Part shown: piece by piece, positions 1 to 6,166 of the stretch
Layout: every line of letters begins with the position of its first letter
Numbering within the stretch: the first letter of the stretch is position 1
DNA from: Chloroflexota bacterium
GTDB taxonomy: Bacteria > Chloroflexota > Anaerolineae > Anaerolineales > Anaerolineaceae
Direction of reading: 5' to 3'
Assembly: GCA_012797215.1 (NCBI GenBank)
Contig: JAAZPN010000178.1
Span: forward strand, 1 to 7,494
DNA: 7,494 nucleotides
Position numbers and translations under genes: made by a program
Notes under the pieces: model-generated
Databases searched by the model: none
Told to the model about the DNA's origin: nothing
Seen by the model: only the letters and a program-made list of their open reading frames with translations

Positions 1-1476
1 ACCCGCGACATCCTGGGCGAAGAGGGTTTGGGTGTGGACGAACAAGGCTTCTTTGAGAGCATGGAAGCGCACCGCGTCGCCAGCGGCGCCGGCAAGGCTT
101 TTGGAGCGATGGGCGGGCAGGACGTCGAAAACTACACCCAGGTGCTGCAGAGTCTTGTCAGGCAGCACGCGCTTACAGACTCTGGCAGCGCGTACGACCC
201 ATATGACCGTTACGTGGTTCCCTCCACTGTGCTGGCGCTCTTTCAGAACGCGCAGCCTGTGCAGCAGGTCCAGGCGGGCGATGAGGTGGAAGTGCTGCTG
301 GGAGATACCAGCTTTTACATCGAATCCGGCGGACATGTCTCGGATACCGGCAAAATCACTTCTGACCCAGGCGGCAATTGGGAAATTGAGGTCTCCGAAG
401 TGCGCAAACCTGCCGCGGGCGTAATTGTCCACGTCGGGCGTGTGGTTTTTGGTTTACCGACCGTTGGAGAAAAGGCTTTTGCCCGGGTGGACGCTCAGCG
501 CAGGAAAGCCACCATGCGCAACCATACCGCCACGCATCTATTGCACGCCGAGCTGCGCAAAGTGCTCAGCGATCAGGTACGCCAGGCGGGCTCGCTGGTC
601 GCTCCCGACCGACTGCGCTTTGACTTCAATTACCCATCCGCGATTACCCACGACCAACTGCGGCGCATTGAGAAGGGTGTGAACGATGCCATCCTGGGCG
701 AGTATGACCTGAATATTACGGTCAAGCCGTTGGAAAAAGCGATTAATGAAGGCGCCATGGCGCTCTTTGGCGAAAAATATGGCCAGGAAGTGCGCACGAT
801 TAAGATTGGTGACGAAGAAACCATTTCCTACGAGCTGTGCGGCGGCACGCATGTGCACAATACCAGTGAAATTGGCCTGTTCCTGATTATCAGCGAAAGC
901 AGCGTGGCTGCCGGCATCCGCCGAATTGAGGCCGTGACCGGACATCAGGCTTACGCCTTCGCGCGCGAACGCATGAACCTGCTGCAAGAAGCGGCCCAAA
1001 GCGTGGCCGCTGCCCCGACCGAGCTGCCAGCCAGGGTGCAAGCGCTGCAAACCGAACTTGAAAAGGCGGAAAAGCGGATTGAACAGCTGAGCGCGCAAAT
1101 CGCTCAGGAGGCGTTTAACCGCCAGCTTGACCAGGTGCAGATGATTAACAGCGTGCCAGTGTTTACAGCCATCGTACCGGGGGCTGGCGCGGAAATGCTG
1201 CGCAGCCTGGCGGACCAATTCCGACAGCGTTATCCGTCAGGCGTGGTCGCGCTCGCGTCAGTATTGGATGAAAAACCGTTGATTGTCGCGGCGGTCACAC
1301 CTGACTTAATTAAGCTCGGGCTGAAAGCTGGCGACCTGGTGAAACGCGCAGCGGCGGTAGTGGGTGGAGGCGGAGGCGGGAAACCTGAACTAGCGCAAGC
1401 TGGCGGCAAGGACCCGAGCAAGCTCCCCGAAGCGCTGGACCAGGTGGCGGCGTATGTAGCGGAAATCTTAAAGTAA
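1..1476 (+). CDS. alaS: Alanyl-tRNA synthetase, C-terminal part (5' end outside window)
   Basis: This enzyme attaches alanine to tRNA-Ala in the cytoplasm and hydrolyses mischarged Ser- or Gly-tRNA-Ala. The frame is open from base 1, so the gene is cut by the window edge rather than starting at an internal TTG. 491 codons remain. Compared with E. coli AlaRS numbering, the visible part starts near residue 390, so the aminoacylation core lies outside. Visible elements in order: the rest of the tRNA-recognition and beta-barrel region; the editing domain with HTATH (nt 523-537), the HxxxH metal/catalytic motif; CGGTH (nt 838-852), supplying the other zinc ligands; the family signature GIRRIEAVTG (about nt 916-945); a likely coiled coil (about nt 990-1130); and a C-Ala (DHHA1-type) domain with a glycine-rich stretch and KPELAQAGGKDP (about nt 1366-1416). 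All key editing residues are present, so it appears functional. mutS follows 9 nt after the TAA stop. Confidence 0.98.
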   Translation, partial: TRDILGEEGLGVDEQGFFESMEAHRVASGAGKAFGAMGGQDVENYTQVLQSLVRQHALTDSGSAYDPYDRYVVPSTVLALFQNAQPVQQVQAGDEVEVLLGDTSFYIESGGHVSDTGKITSDPGGNWEIEVSEVRKPAAGVIVHVGRVVFGLPTVGEKAFARVDAQRRKATMRNHTATHLLHAELRKVLSDQVRQAGSLVAPDRLRFDFNYPSAITHDQLRRIEKGVNDAILGEYDLNITVKPLEKAINEGAMALFGEKYGQEVRTIKIGDEETISYELCGGTHVHNTSEIGLFLIISESSVAAGIRRIEAVTGHQAYAFARERMNLLQEAAQSVAAAPTELPARVQALQTELEKAEKRIEQLSAQIAQEAFNRQLDQVQMINSVPVFTAIVPGAGAEMLRSLADQFRQRYPSGVVALASVLDEKPLIVAAVTPDLIKLGLKAGDLVKRAAAVVGGGGGGKPELAQAGGKDPSKLPEALDQVAAYVAEILK

Positions 1477-1485
1477 AGCCTGAGC

Positions 1486-4053
1486 ATGCCCCAAGACATC
1501 ACTCCCCTACGACAGCAGTATCTGGATATCAAGAAACAGTATCCTGACGCGATTCTGTTTTTCAGGTTGGGTGATTTTTATGAGACTTTTGACGACGACG
1601 CGCGTAAAGCTTCCGAAGCGCTTGATATCGTCCTGACCTCGCGACCGGTAGCAAAGGGCGTGCGCGTGCCCATGGCGGGCATCCCCTTCCATGCCGCTGA
1701 TAATTATCTCGGCCGACTAATTGAAAAAGGCTACCGCGTGGCAATCGCGGAGCAGGTGGGCGGCCAACCGGATAAGGGTTTGTTCACGCGCGAAGTAGTA
1801 CGCGTGGTTACTCCTGGCACTGTGGTGGAACCCGGTTTGCTCAGCGCTGGCAGGAATAATTACCTCGCGGCAGTCTGCCTGCAAGAAAATCGCGCCGGCA
1901 TCGCCTATCTGGATATCACCACCGGCGAGTTTACTGGCACGCAAATTGAACTCGAGGAAGGCCTCAGCGCGGTGCGCGCGGAAATTATCCGCATCAATCC
2001 CGCTGAAACCTTGCGCTCGGATGCGCTGGAACTCCCGAACGGATTTCCTGGTACTGTTACACCCGTGCCAAGCTGGTACTTCGAAGCGGGACGCGCCGAG
2101 GAGCAATTGAAAAGCGTATTCGGCGTCGCCAGCCTGGATGGATTCGGCCTGAAAAGCATGCCGCTTACCGCGCGGGCAGCGGGCGCGCTGCTAAAGTATT
2201 TGCAAGAGACCCACAAAGAAGCTCTTATGGCTCTGAAGAGCTTTGGCACATACAGTCTGGGCGACTTTATGGTGCTGGACGCGGAGACTCGCCGGAACCT
2301 TGAATTGACCGAAACCTTGCGGGATGCAAAGGGAGAAGGCTCACTTTTATGGGTACTCGACCAGACCAAAACGCCCATGGGAAAACGCATGCTGCGCCAG
2401 TGGGTAAACAAACCGCTGCTTAACCTGGACGCGATTACGCAGCGGCTGGACTTGGTAGAAAACTTTTATCTGAATGGCGTGCTGCGCAACGAACTTATCC
2501 ATGTGCTGAGCGCGTTTCATGATTTGGAACGCCTGGTGAATCGGGTGTGCTCCAACAGCATCCGACCTCCGGAAATGGTGAGTCTGCGCGAGGATCTAAG
2601 TTTGTTATCCAAAGTGCGCGCCCTTATCCCCCGGCAGCCAGCGCTTGAGCCCGTGCTTTCCGGGCTGCGTGAGTTCCCGGATGTGGTGAACTTATTAAAC
2701 GAAGCCATCGTGGATGATCCGCCGGCTACATTGTCTGCCACCGGCATAATCAAACCAGGTTTTTCCTCTGAGCTGGATAATATCGTCACTTCCTCCCAAC
2801 ACGCGCGTGAATGGATAAATAACCTGGAAGGCGAAGAGAAAAAGCGCACCGGAATCAAGACTTTAAAGGTGGGTTTCAATAAAGTCTTTGGATACTACAT
2901 CGAAATCAGCCGCGGCAGCGCGGATAACGCGCCCGAAAACTACCTGCGCAAACAAACCTTGGTAAACGCGGAACGTTATATCACGCCGGAATTAAAGGAA
3001 TACGAATCGCTGGTATTAAACGCGGAAACTCAAATCCACGAAGTGGAGCTGCGCGTGTTTCGTTCCGTATGCGAGCGCGTGGCCAGTGATGCCGCGCCGC
3101 TGCTGCAAACAGCCAGAGCGCTGGCGCAGTTAGACTGCGTGCTTTCCCTCGCGGCAGCCGCGGCACTGAATAATTACACCCGACCAAGCGTGCGCGCGGA
3201 ACGAGGCCTGAAGATAATCGGCGGACGGCACCCGGTGGTGGAGCGGTTGCGGACGGGCGAGCGCTTCATCGCTAATGACGCGGTGTTTGAGGAAGGCGAA
3301 ATCGTGCGCGTGATCACCGGCCCGAACATGAGCGGCAAATCCACCTTCCTGCGCCAGGTTGTGTTGATTGTCCTGATGGCCCAGGTTGGTAGTTTTGTTC
3401 CGGCAGAGTCCGCGGAGATTGGGCTGGTGGACCGCATCTTTACCCGCATCGGCGCGCAGGACGCGATACACGCGGGTCAGTCTACATTTATGGTGGAAAT
3501 GATTGAAGCCGCCAATATTTTGAACAACGCCACCCCGCGCAGCCTATTAATCCTGGACGAAATCGGGCGCGGCACCAGCACCTACGACGGGCTTTCCATT
3601 GCCTGGGCGATCATCGAATATCTGCACAGCCACCCAAAACTGAAGCCTTTAACCCTGTTCGCGACGCATTACCATGAGCTGACCGAGTTGGCGGAGATGC
3701 TGCCGGGTGTGCGCAATTACAACGTGGCAGTGACCGAGTCTGAAGGCCGGGTGCTATTCCTGCACAAAATCGTCCCGGGAGGAGCCGACCGCTCTTACGG
3801 CATTCACGTGGCGCAATTGGCTGGGCTGCCTGGGCCAGTCATCCAACGCGCCAATGAAATTCTAAAGCAGCTCGAAGCCACGTCCGGCAAGACCATCCCG
3901 GACCAGGTGCCAGATTCCTCGCAACTGCGATTATTTCCCGAGAATAACCCGCTGATAGACGCGTTCAAAAAAGTAGATCTCAACTCGCTTTCGCCAATTC
4001 AGGCGCTGAACCTGCTTTACGAGTGGCGCAGGAACTTTTTCCCCGAGGAGTGA
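1486..4053 (+). CDS. mutS: DNA mismatch repair protein MutS
   Basis: MutS recognises mismatches and small loops in newly replicated DNA and, as an ATP-driven sliding clamp, starts repair. The protein has 855 residues, close to E. coli MutS (853), so it is full length. Domain I (about 6-115) carries the mismatch-wedge motif F31-Y32-E33 within GDFYETF. The connector (about 125-260) and lever/clamp (about 265-580) domains follow. The ATPase domain has Walker A GPNMSGKST (612-620), the segment GAQDAIHAGQSTF (656-668), Walker B LLILDEIGRGTS (687-698), and the H-loop ATHYHEL (726-732). A tail motif QLRLF (813-817) matches the beta-clamp-binding pattern QLxLF, and the last 25 residues resemble the usual MutS C-terminal oligomerisation segment. 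The ATG at 1486 gives the expected N-terminus. No good Shine-Dalgarno precedes it, so translation is probably coupled to alaS termination 9 nt upstream. mutL is not in the window. Confidence 0.98.
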   Translation: MPQDITPLRQQYLDIKKQYPDAILFFRLGDFYETFDDDARKASEALDIVLTSRPVAKGVRVPMAGIPFHAADNYLGRLIEKGYRVAIAEQVGGQPDKGLFTREVVRVVTPGTVVEPGLLSAGRNNYLAAVCLQENRAGIAYLDITTGEFTGTQIELEEGLSAVRAEIIRINPAETLRSDALELPNGFPGTVTPVPSWYFEAGRAEEQLKSVFGVASLDGFGLKSMPLTARAAGALLKYLQETHKEALMALKSFGTYSLGDFMVLDAETRRNLELTETLRDAKGEGSLLWVLDQTKTPMGKRMLRQWVNKPLLNLDAITQRLDLVENFYLNGVLRNELIHVLSAFHDLERLVNRVCSNSIRPPEMVSLREDLSLLSKVRALIPRQPALEPVLSGLREFPDVVNLLNEAIVDDPPATLSATGIIKPGFSSELDNIVTSSQHAREWINNLEGEEKKRTGIKTLKVGFNKVFGYYIEISRGSADNAPENYLRKQTLVNAERYITPELKEYESLVLNAETQIHEVELRVFRSVCERVASDAAPLLQTARALAQLDCVLSLAAAAALNNYTRPSVRAERGLKIIGGRHPVVERLRTGERFIANDAVFEEGEIVRVITGPNMSGKSTFLRQVVLIVLMAQVGSFVPAESAEIGLVDRIFTRIGAQDAIHAGQSTFMVEMIEAANILNNATPRSLLILDEIGRGTSTYDGLSIAWAIIEYLHSHPKLKPLTLFATHYHELTELAEMLPGVRNYNVAVTESEGRVLFLHKIVPGGADRSYGIHVAQLAGLPGPVIQRANEILKQLEATSGKTIPDQVPDSSQLRLFPENNPLIDAFKKVDLNSLSPIQALNLLYEWRRNFFPEE

Positions 4054-4070
4054 AGTTTTTTACGAGGGAG

Positions 4071-4985
4071 TTATGCAAGCCAGTTGGGTTGGCCGTTAAG
4101 AAAATCGCCGCCGCGCATGGGGCGTTTGCCTTCCGGCTGAACTCTGTCCAGAACCAGAAGCCCTTCGGATGTGCCGATGGCGGGTAGACTGTTTACAATG
4201 TAGTGCCCCTCGATTTCGCTTTCAAAGGTATCGTGGGGGTGCGCTTCCAGCACTTTGAGCTGTTTTCCGTTCAGAATGAAATACGTGCCCGGCCAGGGGA
4301 AATAAGCGTGCACCTTACGCGCGAGGGAGAGCGCTGACTGCGAAAAGTCCAGCCGCCCATCCGCCTTTTTGAGCATGGGCGCGTAGGTGGCGAGGCTATC
4401 TGCCTGTATTAGCGGCGCAAGCATACCAGAAAGGAAGGAAGGGAGGATTTCCATCAAGGTCGCGGCGCCCAAAAATGCCAATTGCTGGGAGAGTTCAGCG
4501 CCGGTAGTGCCCGGGCGAATGGGAACAGCTCGTTGCGTCAGGATTGGGCCGGTATCCAGACCTTCTTCCATCAGCATGATAGTCACGCCACTGCGCTCGT
4601 CCCCGGCCAGGATGGCTGCCTGGATGGGTGAAGCGCCGCGCCAGCGCGGCAGCAGCGACGCGTGGACATTGATGCAGCCTTTTGGCGGGAGCGCGAGCAC
4701 GCTTTTTGGAAGAATTTGGCCGAATGCCGCCACAACAATTAAATCTGGCTGCCAGGCTTTTAGCTGCTCGATAATACCAGTTTTTCGCAAAGAAAGAGGT
4801 TGAAAGACCGGAATTCCCAGTTGATCTGCCAACTGTTTGACTGGGCAGGGCATTGGTATGCGACCGCGCCCGGCTGGTCGATCTGGCTGGGTAACCACGC
4901 CGACCACCTGCGTGTTTTTATGCAGTTCTTCTAGCGTTGGAAGCGCGAAATCAGGCGAGCCCATGAAGACGACCCGGGTGTTCAT
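4071..4985 (-). CDS. fmt: Methionyl-tRNA formyltransferase
   Basis: Fmt transfers a formyl group from 10-formyl-tetrahydrofolate to Met-tRNA(fMet), preparing initiator tRNA for bacterial translation. The product has 304 residues, near the usual length of about 310. The N-terminal Rossmann-type catalytic domain begins VVFMGSPDFALPTL. It contains TQPDRPAGRGR (32-42), the catalytic N106-x-H108 in INVHASLLPRWRGASPIQ, and D144 in EEGLDTGPIL, so the catalytic triad is intact. The C-terminal OB-like tRNA-binding domain (about 205-304) ends with the typical RPMRGGDFLNG segment. The ATG at 4985 leaves the normal short N-terminus. No Shine-Dalgarno precedes it, and a TATGAT -10-like box lies only 10 nt upstream, so the mRNA may be leaderless. 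def, a frequent partner of fmt, is not adjacent. The gene converges with mutS, with 17 bp between stop codons. Confidence 0.97.
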   Translation of the reverse strand: MNTRVVFMGSPDFALPTLEELHKNTQVVGVVTQPDRPAGRGRIPMPCPVKQLADQLGIPVFQPLSLRKTGIIEQLKAWQPDLIVVAAFGQILPKSVLALPPKGCINVHASLLPRWRGASPIQAAILAGDERSGVTIMLMEEGLDTGPILTQRAVPIRPGTTGAELSQQLAFLGAATLMEILPSFLSGMLAPLIQADSLATYAPMLKKADGRLDFSQSALSLARKVHAYFPWPGTYFILNGKQLKVLEAHPHDTFESEIEGHYIVNSLPAIGTSEGLLVLDRVQPEGKRPMRGGDFLNGQPNWLA

Positions 4986-4995
4986 GCCAGAATTT

Positions 4996-5023
4996 TATCA
5001 TAAGGGCAAGCGGAAGCGCGCAA
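4996..5023 (-). promoter_or_regulatory. Candidate fmt promoter, nearly leaderless
   Basis: On the minus strand, TATGAT (5001 down to 4996) matches the -10 consensus at 5 of 6 positions. A poor -35 candidate, TTGCGC (5023 down to 5018), lies 16 bp upstream and overlaps the foot of the neighbouring hairpin. Transcription would start around 4989-4990, leaving only about 4-5 nt before the fmt ATG. The absence of a Shine-Dalgarno fits this placement. The -35 is weak, so this remains a candidate. Confidence 0.4.
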
Positions 5024-5063
5024 AATCGCAAAGTCGGAGTGAGTGTCCGGCTTTGCGATTTTG
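5021..5063 (-). terminator. Long 18-bp hairpin between lipoprotein gene and fmt, terminator-like
   Basis: The arms 5021-5038 and 5046-5063 are inverted repeats of 18 bp around a 7-base loop (GTGAGTG). The only irregularity pairs T5034 with G5050, which is a G-U wobble in plus-strand RNA and an A-C mismatch in minus-strand RNA. The stem base is CAAAATCGC against GCGATTTTG, so an A-tract pairs with a T-tract, as in bidirectional intrinsic terminators. It starts about 40 nt past the lipoprotein stop codon, the right place to end that transcript. The T-run is only four long and lies inside the stem, and what follows on the minus strand is GC-rich, so termination strength is uncertain. It could instead be a dispersed hairpin repeat or a regulatory element of fmt. 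Confidence 0.55.
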
Positions 5064-5103
5064 GAGGTGATTAATTCAGGCCGGTAATAGGCTTCGCAGT
5101 TTA

Positions 5104-5796
5104 TTACTGGCAGCCAAGGGCGACGATGCGTTGGTCCAGTTTTTGGGCGTAGCCGATAACCATGGCTCTATCCTTGTTGTCCATAAAACTGACGCGCACA
5201 TACAGATTGCAGCGCACAAAACCCACACCGATGTTCTCATCCGTGTTGGAATCCGCTGTCATGACATAGGCCAGGTCTTTGTCGCCTACTTCGTCAATGG
5301 TGTCAAATTCAAATTCGTAGGTGGTGGAATACTCCTGGATTATTCGCCTGACTTCGTCCAGATCGTCCATATAAGAAAGGATTGGGTCAAGGGTGTTGTC
5401 GTAAACGAAAATGGCAACGTAGCCTTCCACACCATCATCACCTTCTTCAATGGAAAGAAAATGCGTCTCCGTGCCCCTGTTCGTAATCCAGGTGAAGCGG
5501 TCATCTGGAATGCTGCCCAGGCTGCCGAGTTTGTAACCGGTCGGGAGATCTTCAGAATGCCCGAGCAAAGCCGGCAAGCTTACATCCACGGGCGGCGTAG
5601 TAGGCGCAGGGGGAAGAGTGGGGGCGCTGGTTGGGCTGGGAAGCGGTGTGGGGATTGCAGTGGGGGCCAGGGTCGGGATTGCGGTTGGCGCTGCCGCTTG
5701 CGTCTGGCGGATAGCTTCCTGTACGGCTTCAGCGGAGGGGGCGCAGGCTGCGGTTAAGAATACCAGAACGAGAACAATCAAAGCTTTTTTTATCAT
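5104..5796 (-). CDS. Uncharacterised secreted lipoprotein with Pro/Thr-rich spacer
   Basis: This is a 230-aa protein that I cannot assign to a named family. The N-terminus is a lipoprotein signal peptide: K3-K4, a hydrophobic core (5-14), and a lipobox-like LTAAC with Cys18 as the likely lipidated residue. Residues 34-69 form a flexible spacer rich in Pro, Thr and Ala that contains APTAIPT twice (36-42 and 44-50). This would hold the folded part (about 70-230) away from the membrane. The folded part is acidic and mixed alpha/beta in appearance, starts with a LPTGYKLGSLG segment, and has just two cysteines, C196 and C229 (the penultimate residue), which could form a disulphide. No enzyme motif is visible, and a substrate-binding or envelope role is only a guess. 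GGAG at 5805-5802, 5 nt before the ATG, supports the start. The gene ends with tandem TAA codons. It is divergent from the S1-protein gene. Confidence 0.85.
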   Translation of the reverse strand: MIKKALIVLVLVFLTAACAPSAEAVQEAIRQTQAAAPTAIPTLAPTAIPTPLPSPTSAPTLPPAPTTPPVDVSLPALLGHSEDLPTGYKLGSLGSIPDDRFTWITNRGTETHFLSIEEGDDGVEGYVAIFVYDNTLDPILSYMDDLDEVRRIIQEYSTTYEFEFDTIDEVGDKDLAYVMTADSNTDENIGVGFVRCNLYVRVSFMDNKDRAMVIGYAQKLDQRIVALGCQ

Positions 5797-5801
5797 TTCA
5801 A

Positions 5802-5805
5802 CTCC
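5802..5805 (-). promoter_or_regulatory. Ribosome binding site of the lipoprotein gene
   Basis: GGAG on the minus strand lies 5 nt before the ATG at 5796. It fixes this ATG as the start and agrees with the signal peptide beginning there. Confidence 0.7.
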
Positions 5806-5839
5806 GAAAGGTAAACTGATAATTTACTGAGCGATACTA

Positions 5840-5870
5840 ATTATAGATTGCTCACAGGAGGATTCTGCAA
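5840..5870 (-). promoter_or_regulatory. Candidate promoter of the lipoprotein gene
   Basis: On the minus strand a perfect TATAAT -10 box spans 5845 down to 5840. A weak -35 candidate, TTGCAG (5870 down to 5865), sits 19 bp upstream, longer than the optimal 17. The start site would fall near 5832-5834, giving a leader of roughly 36-38 nt that contains the GGAG ribosome binding site. The -10 is strong and the -35 is poor, so an activator may be needed if this is the promoter. Confidence 0.5.
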
Positions 5871-6067
5871 GGTCGAGAGGACTAATAACTTTTCTGTAAA
5901 TGCCGCTGGGTCCGCTTCTTGGGCTGCGCTTACCAACGTCAATGTTTATTGTCCGTAATTTTAACCGGACCGTAATATTAATCAAATACATGTAAAGCTG
6001 AGTATGACCGTAATCGGCGCCTTTTCTTCCGTTTTAAGGGCACTCTCACAAGGATTTTGGGTGCAAC

Positions 6068-6101
6068 TATTCCAATAATGTATTCCAATAATGTATTCAA
6101 T
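6068..6101 (+). repeat. Tandem 13-bp repeat abutting the -35 box
   Basis: The unit TATTCCAATAATG occurs twice without mismatch or gap, at 6068-6080 and 6081-6093. A degenerate third start, TATTCAAT (6094-6101, one C missing), runs directly into the TTGACA -35 box at 6102. The AT-rich content and position could make it an UP-element-like region or a regulator binding array. A chance slippage duplication is also possible. Confidence 0.8.
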
Positions 6102-6131
6102 TTGACAAAGAATTGTCTGGTAGGGTATACT
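6102..6131 (+). promoter_or_regulatory. Strong sigma-70-type promoter of the S1-domain gene
   Basis: A perfect TTGACA -35 box (6102-6107) is followed after 18 bp by TATACT (6126-6131), which matches the -10 consensus at 5 of 6 positions. The predicted start near 6138 leaves a leader of about 29 nt before the ATG at 6167. This is the best promoter in the window and suggests high basal expression. Confidence 0.8.
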
Positions 6132-6148
6132 TGCCAATCGTGAACTAA

Positions 6149-6166
6149 TTCTCCCGGGAGAAAATT
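6149..6166 (+). promoter_or_regulatory. Ribosome binding site inside a 14-bp palindrome
   Basis: GGGAG (6156-6160) lies 6 nt before the ATG at 6167 and is a good Shine-Dalgarno. It forms the right half of a perfect 14-bp palindrome, TTCTCCCGGGAGAA (6149-6162), in the leader just after the predicted transcription start. As DNA this could be an operator. As RNA only a small hairpin could form, partly covering the Shine-Dalgarno. Confidence 0.7.

Larger units (their letters stand above)
5797..6166. other. 370-bp divergent intergenic region
   Basis: No credible gene lies here. The region separates two divergently transcribed genes and is more AT-rich than its surroundings, especially from about 5940 to 6150. 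It holds the lipoprotein promoter near its left end and the S1-protein promoter near its right end. Between them are three copies of CCGTAAT (5953-5959, 5970-5976, 6008-6014), a small inverted repeat GTCCG/CGGAC (5951-5955 and 5966-5970), and a 13-bp tandem repeat at 6068-6093. The stretch 5871-5950 shows nothing I can interpret. Confidence 0.8.

Noticed and set aside
538..1218. A 226-codon minus-strand open frame inside alaS
   Set aside because: It lies fully antisense to conserved AlaRS editing motifs, has no recognisable domain, and is explained by the codon use of alaS.
5063..5070. Near-perfect Shine-Dalgarno GGAGGTGA on the plus strand right after the long hairpin
   Set aside because: No ATG, GTG or TTG follows at a usable distance, and the sequence beyond runs antisense into the lipoprotein gene, so it is probably a chance match.
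5131..5757. A 208-codon plus-strand open frame opposite the lipoprotein gene
   Set aside because: The minus-strand frame has a signal peptide, lipobox, ribosome binding site and promoter; the plus-strand frame has none of these, and its Gly/Arg-rich end is the complement of the Pro/Thr spacer.
5855..5885. AGGAGG on the plus strand followed by a possible small open frame
   Set aside because: No standard start codon is suitably placed, and the frame beginning at CTG stops after a few codons.
5949..5978. Possible second plus-strand promoter (TTGTCC, 18 bp, TAATAT)
   Set aside because: Both boxes match the consensus at only 4 of 6 positions, and a far better promoter lies closer to the gene at 6102-6131.
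5900..5995. A 31-codon plus-strand open frame in the divergent intergenic region
   Set aside because: There is no Shine-Dalgarno before its ATG, no good promoter, and the composition is unremarkable; an open frame of this length is expected by chance.
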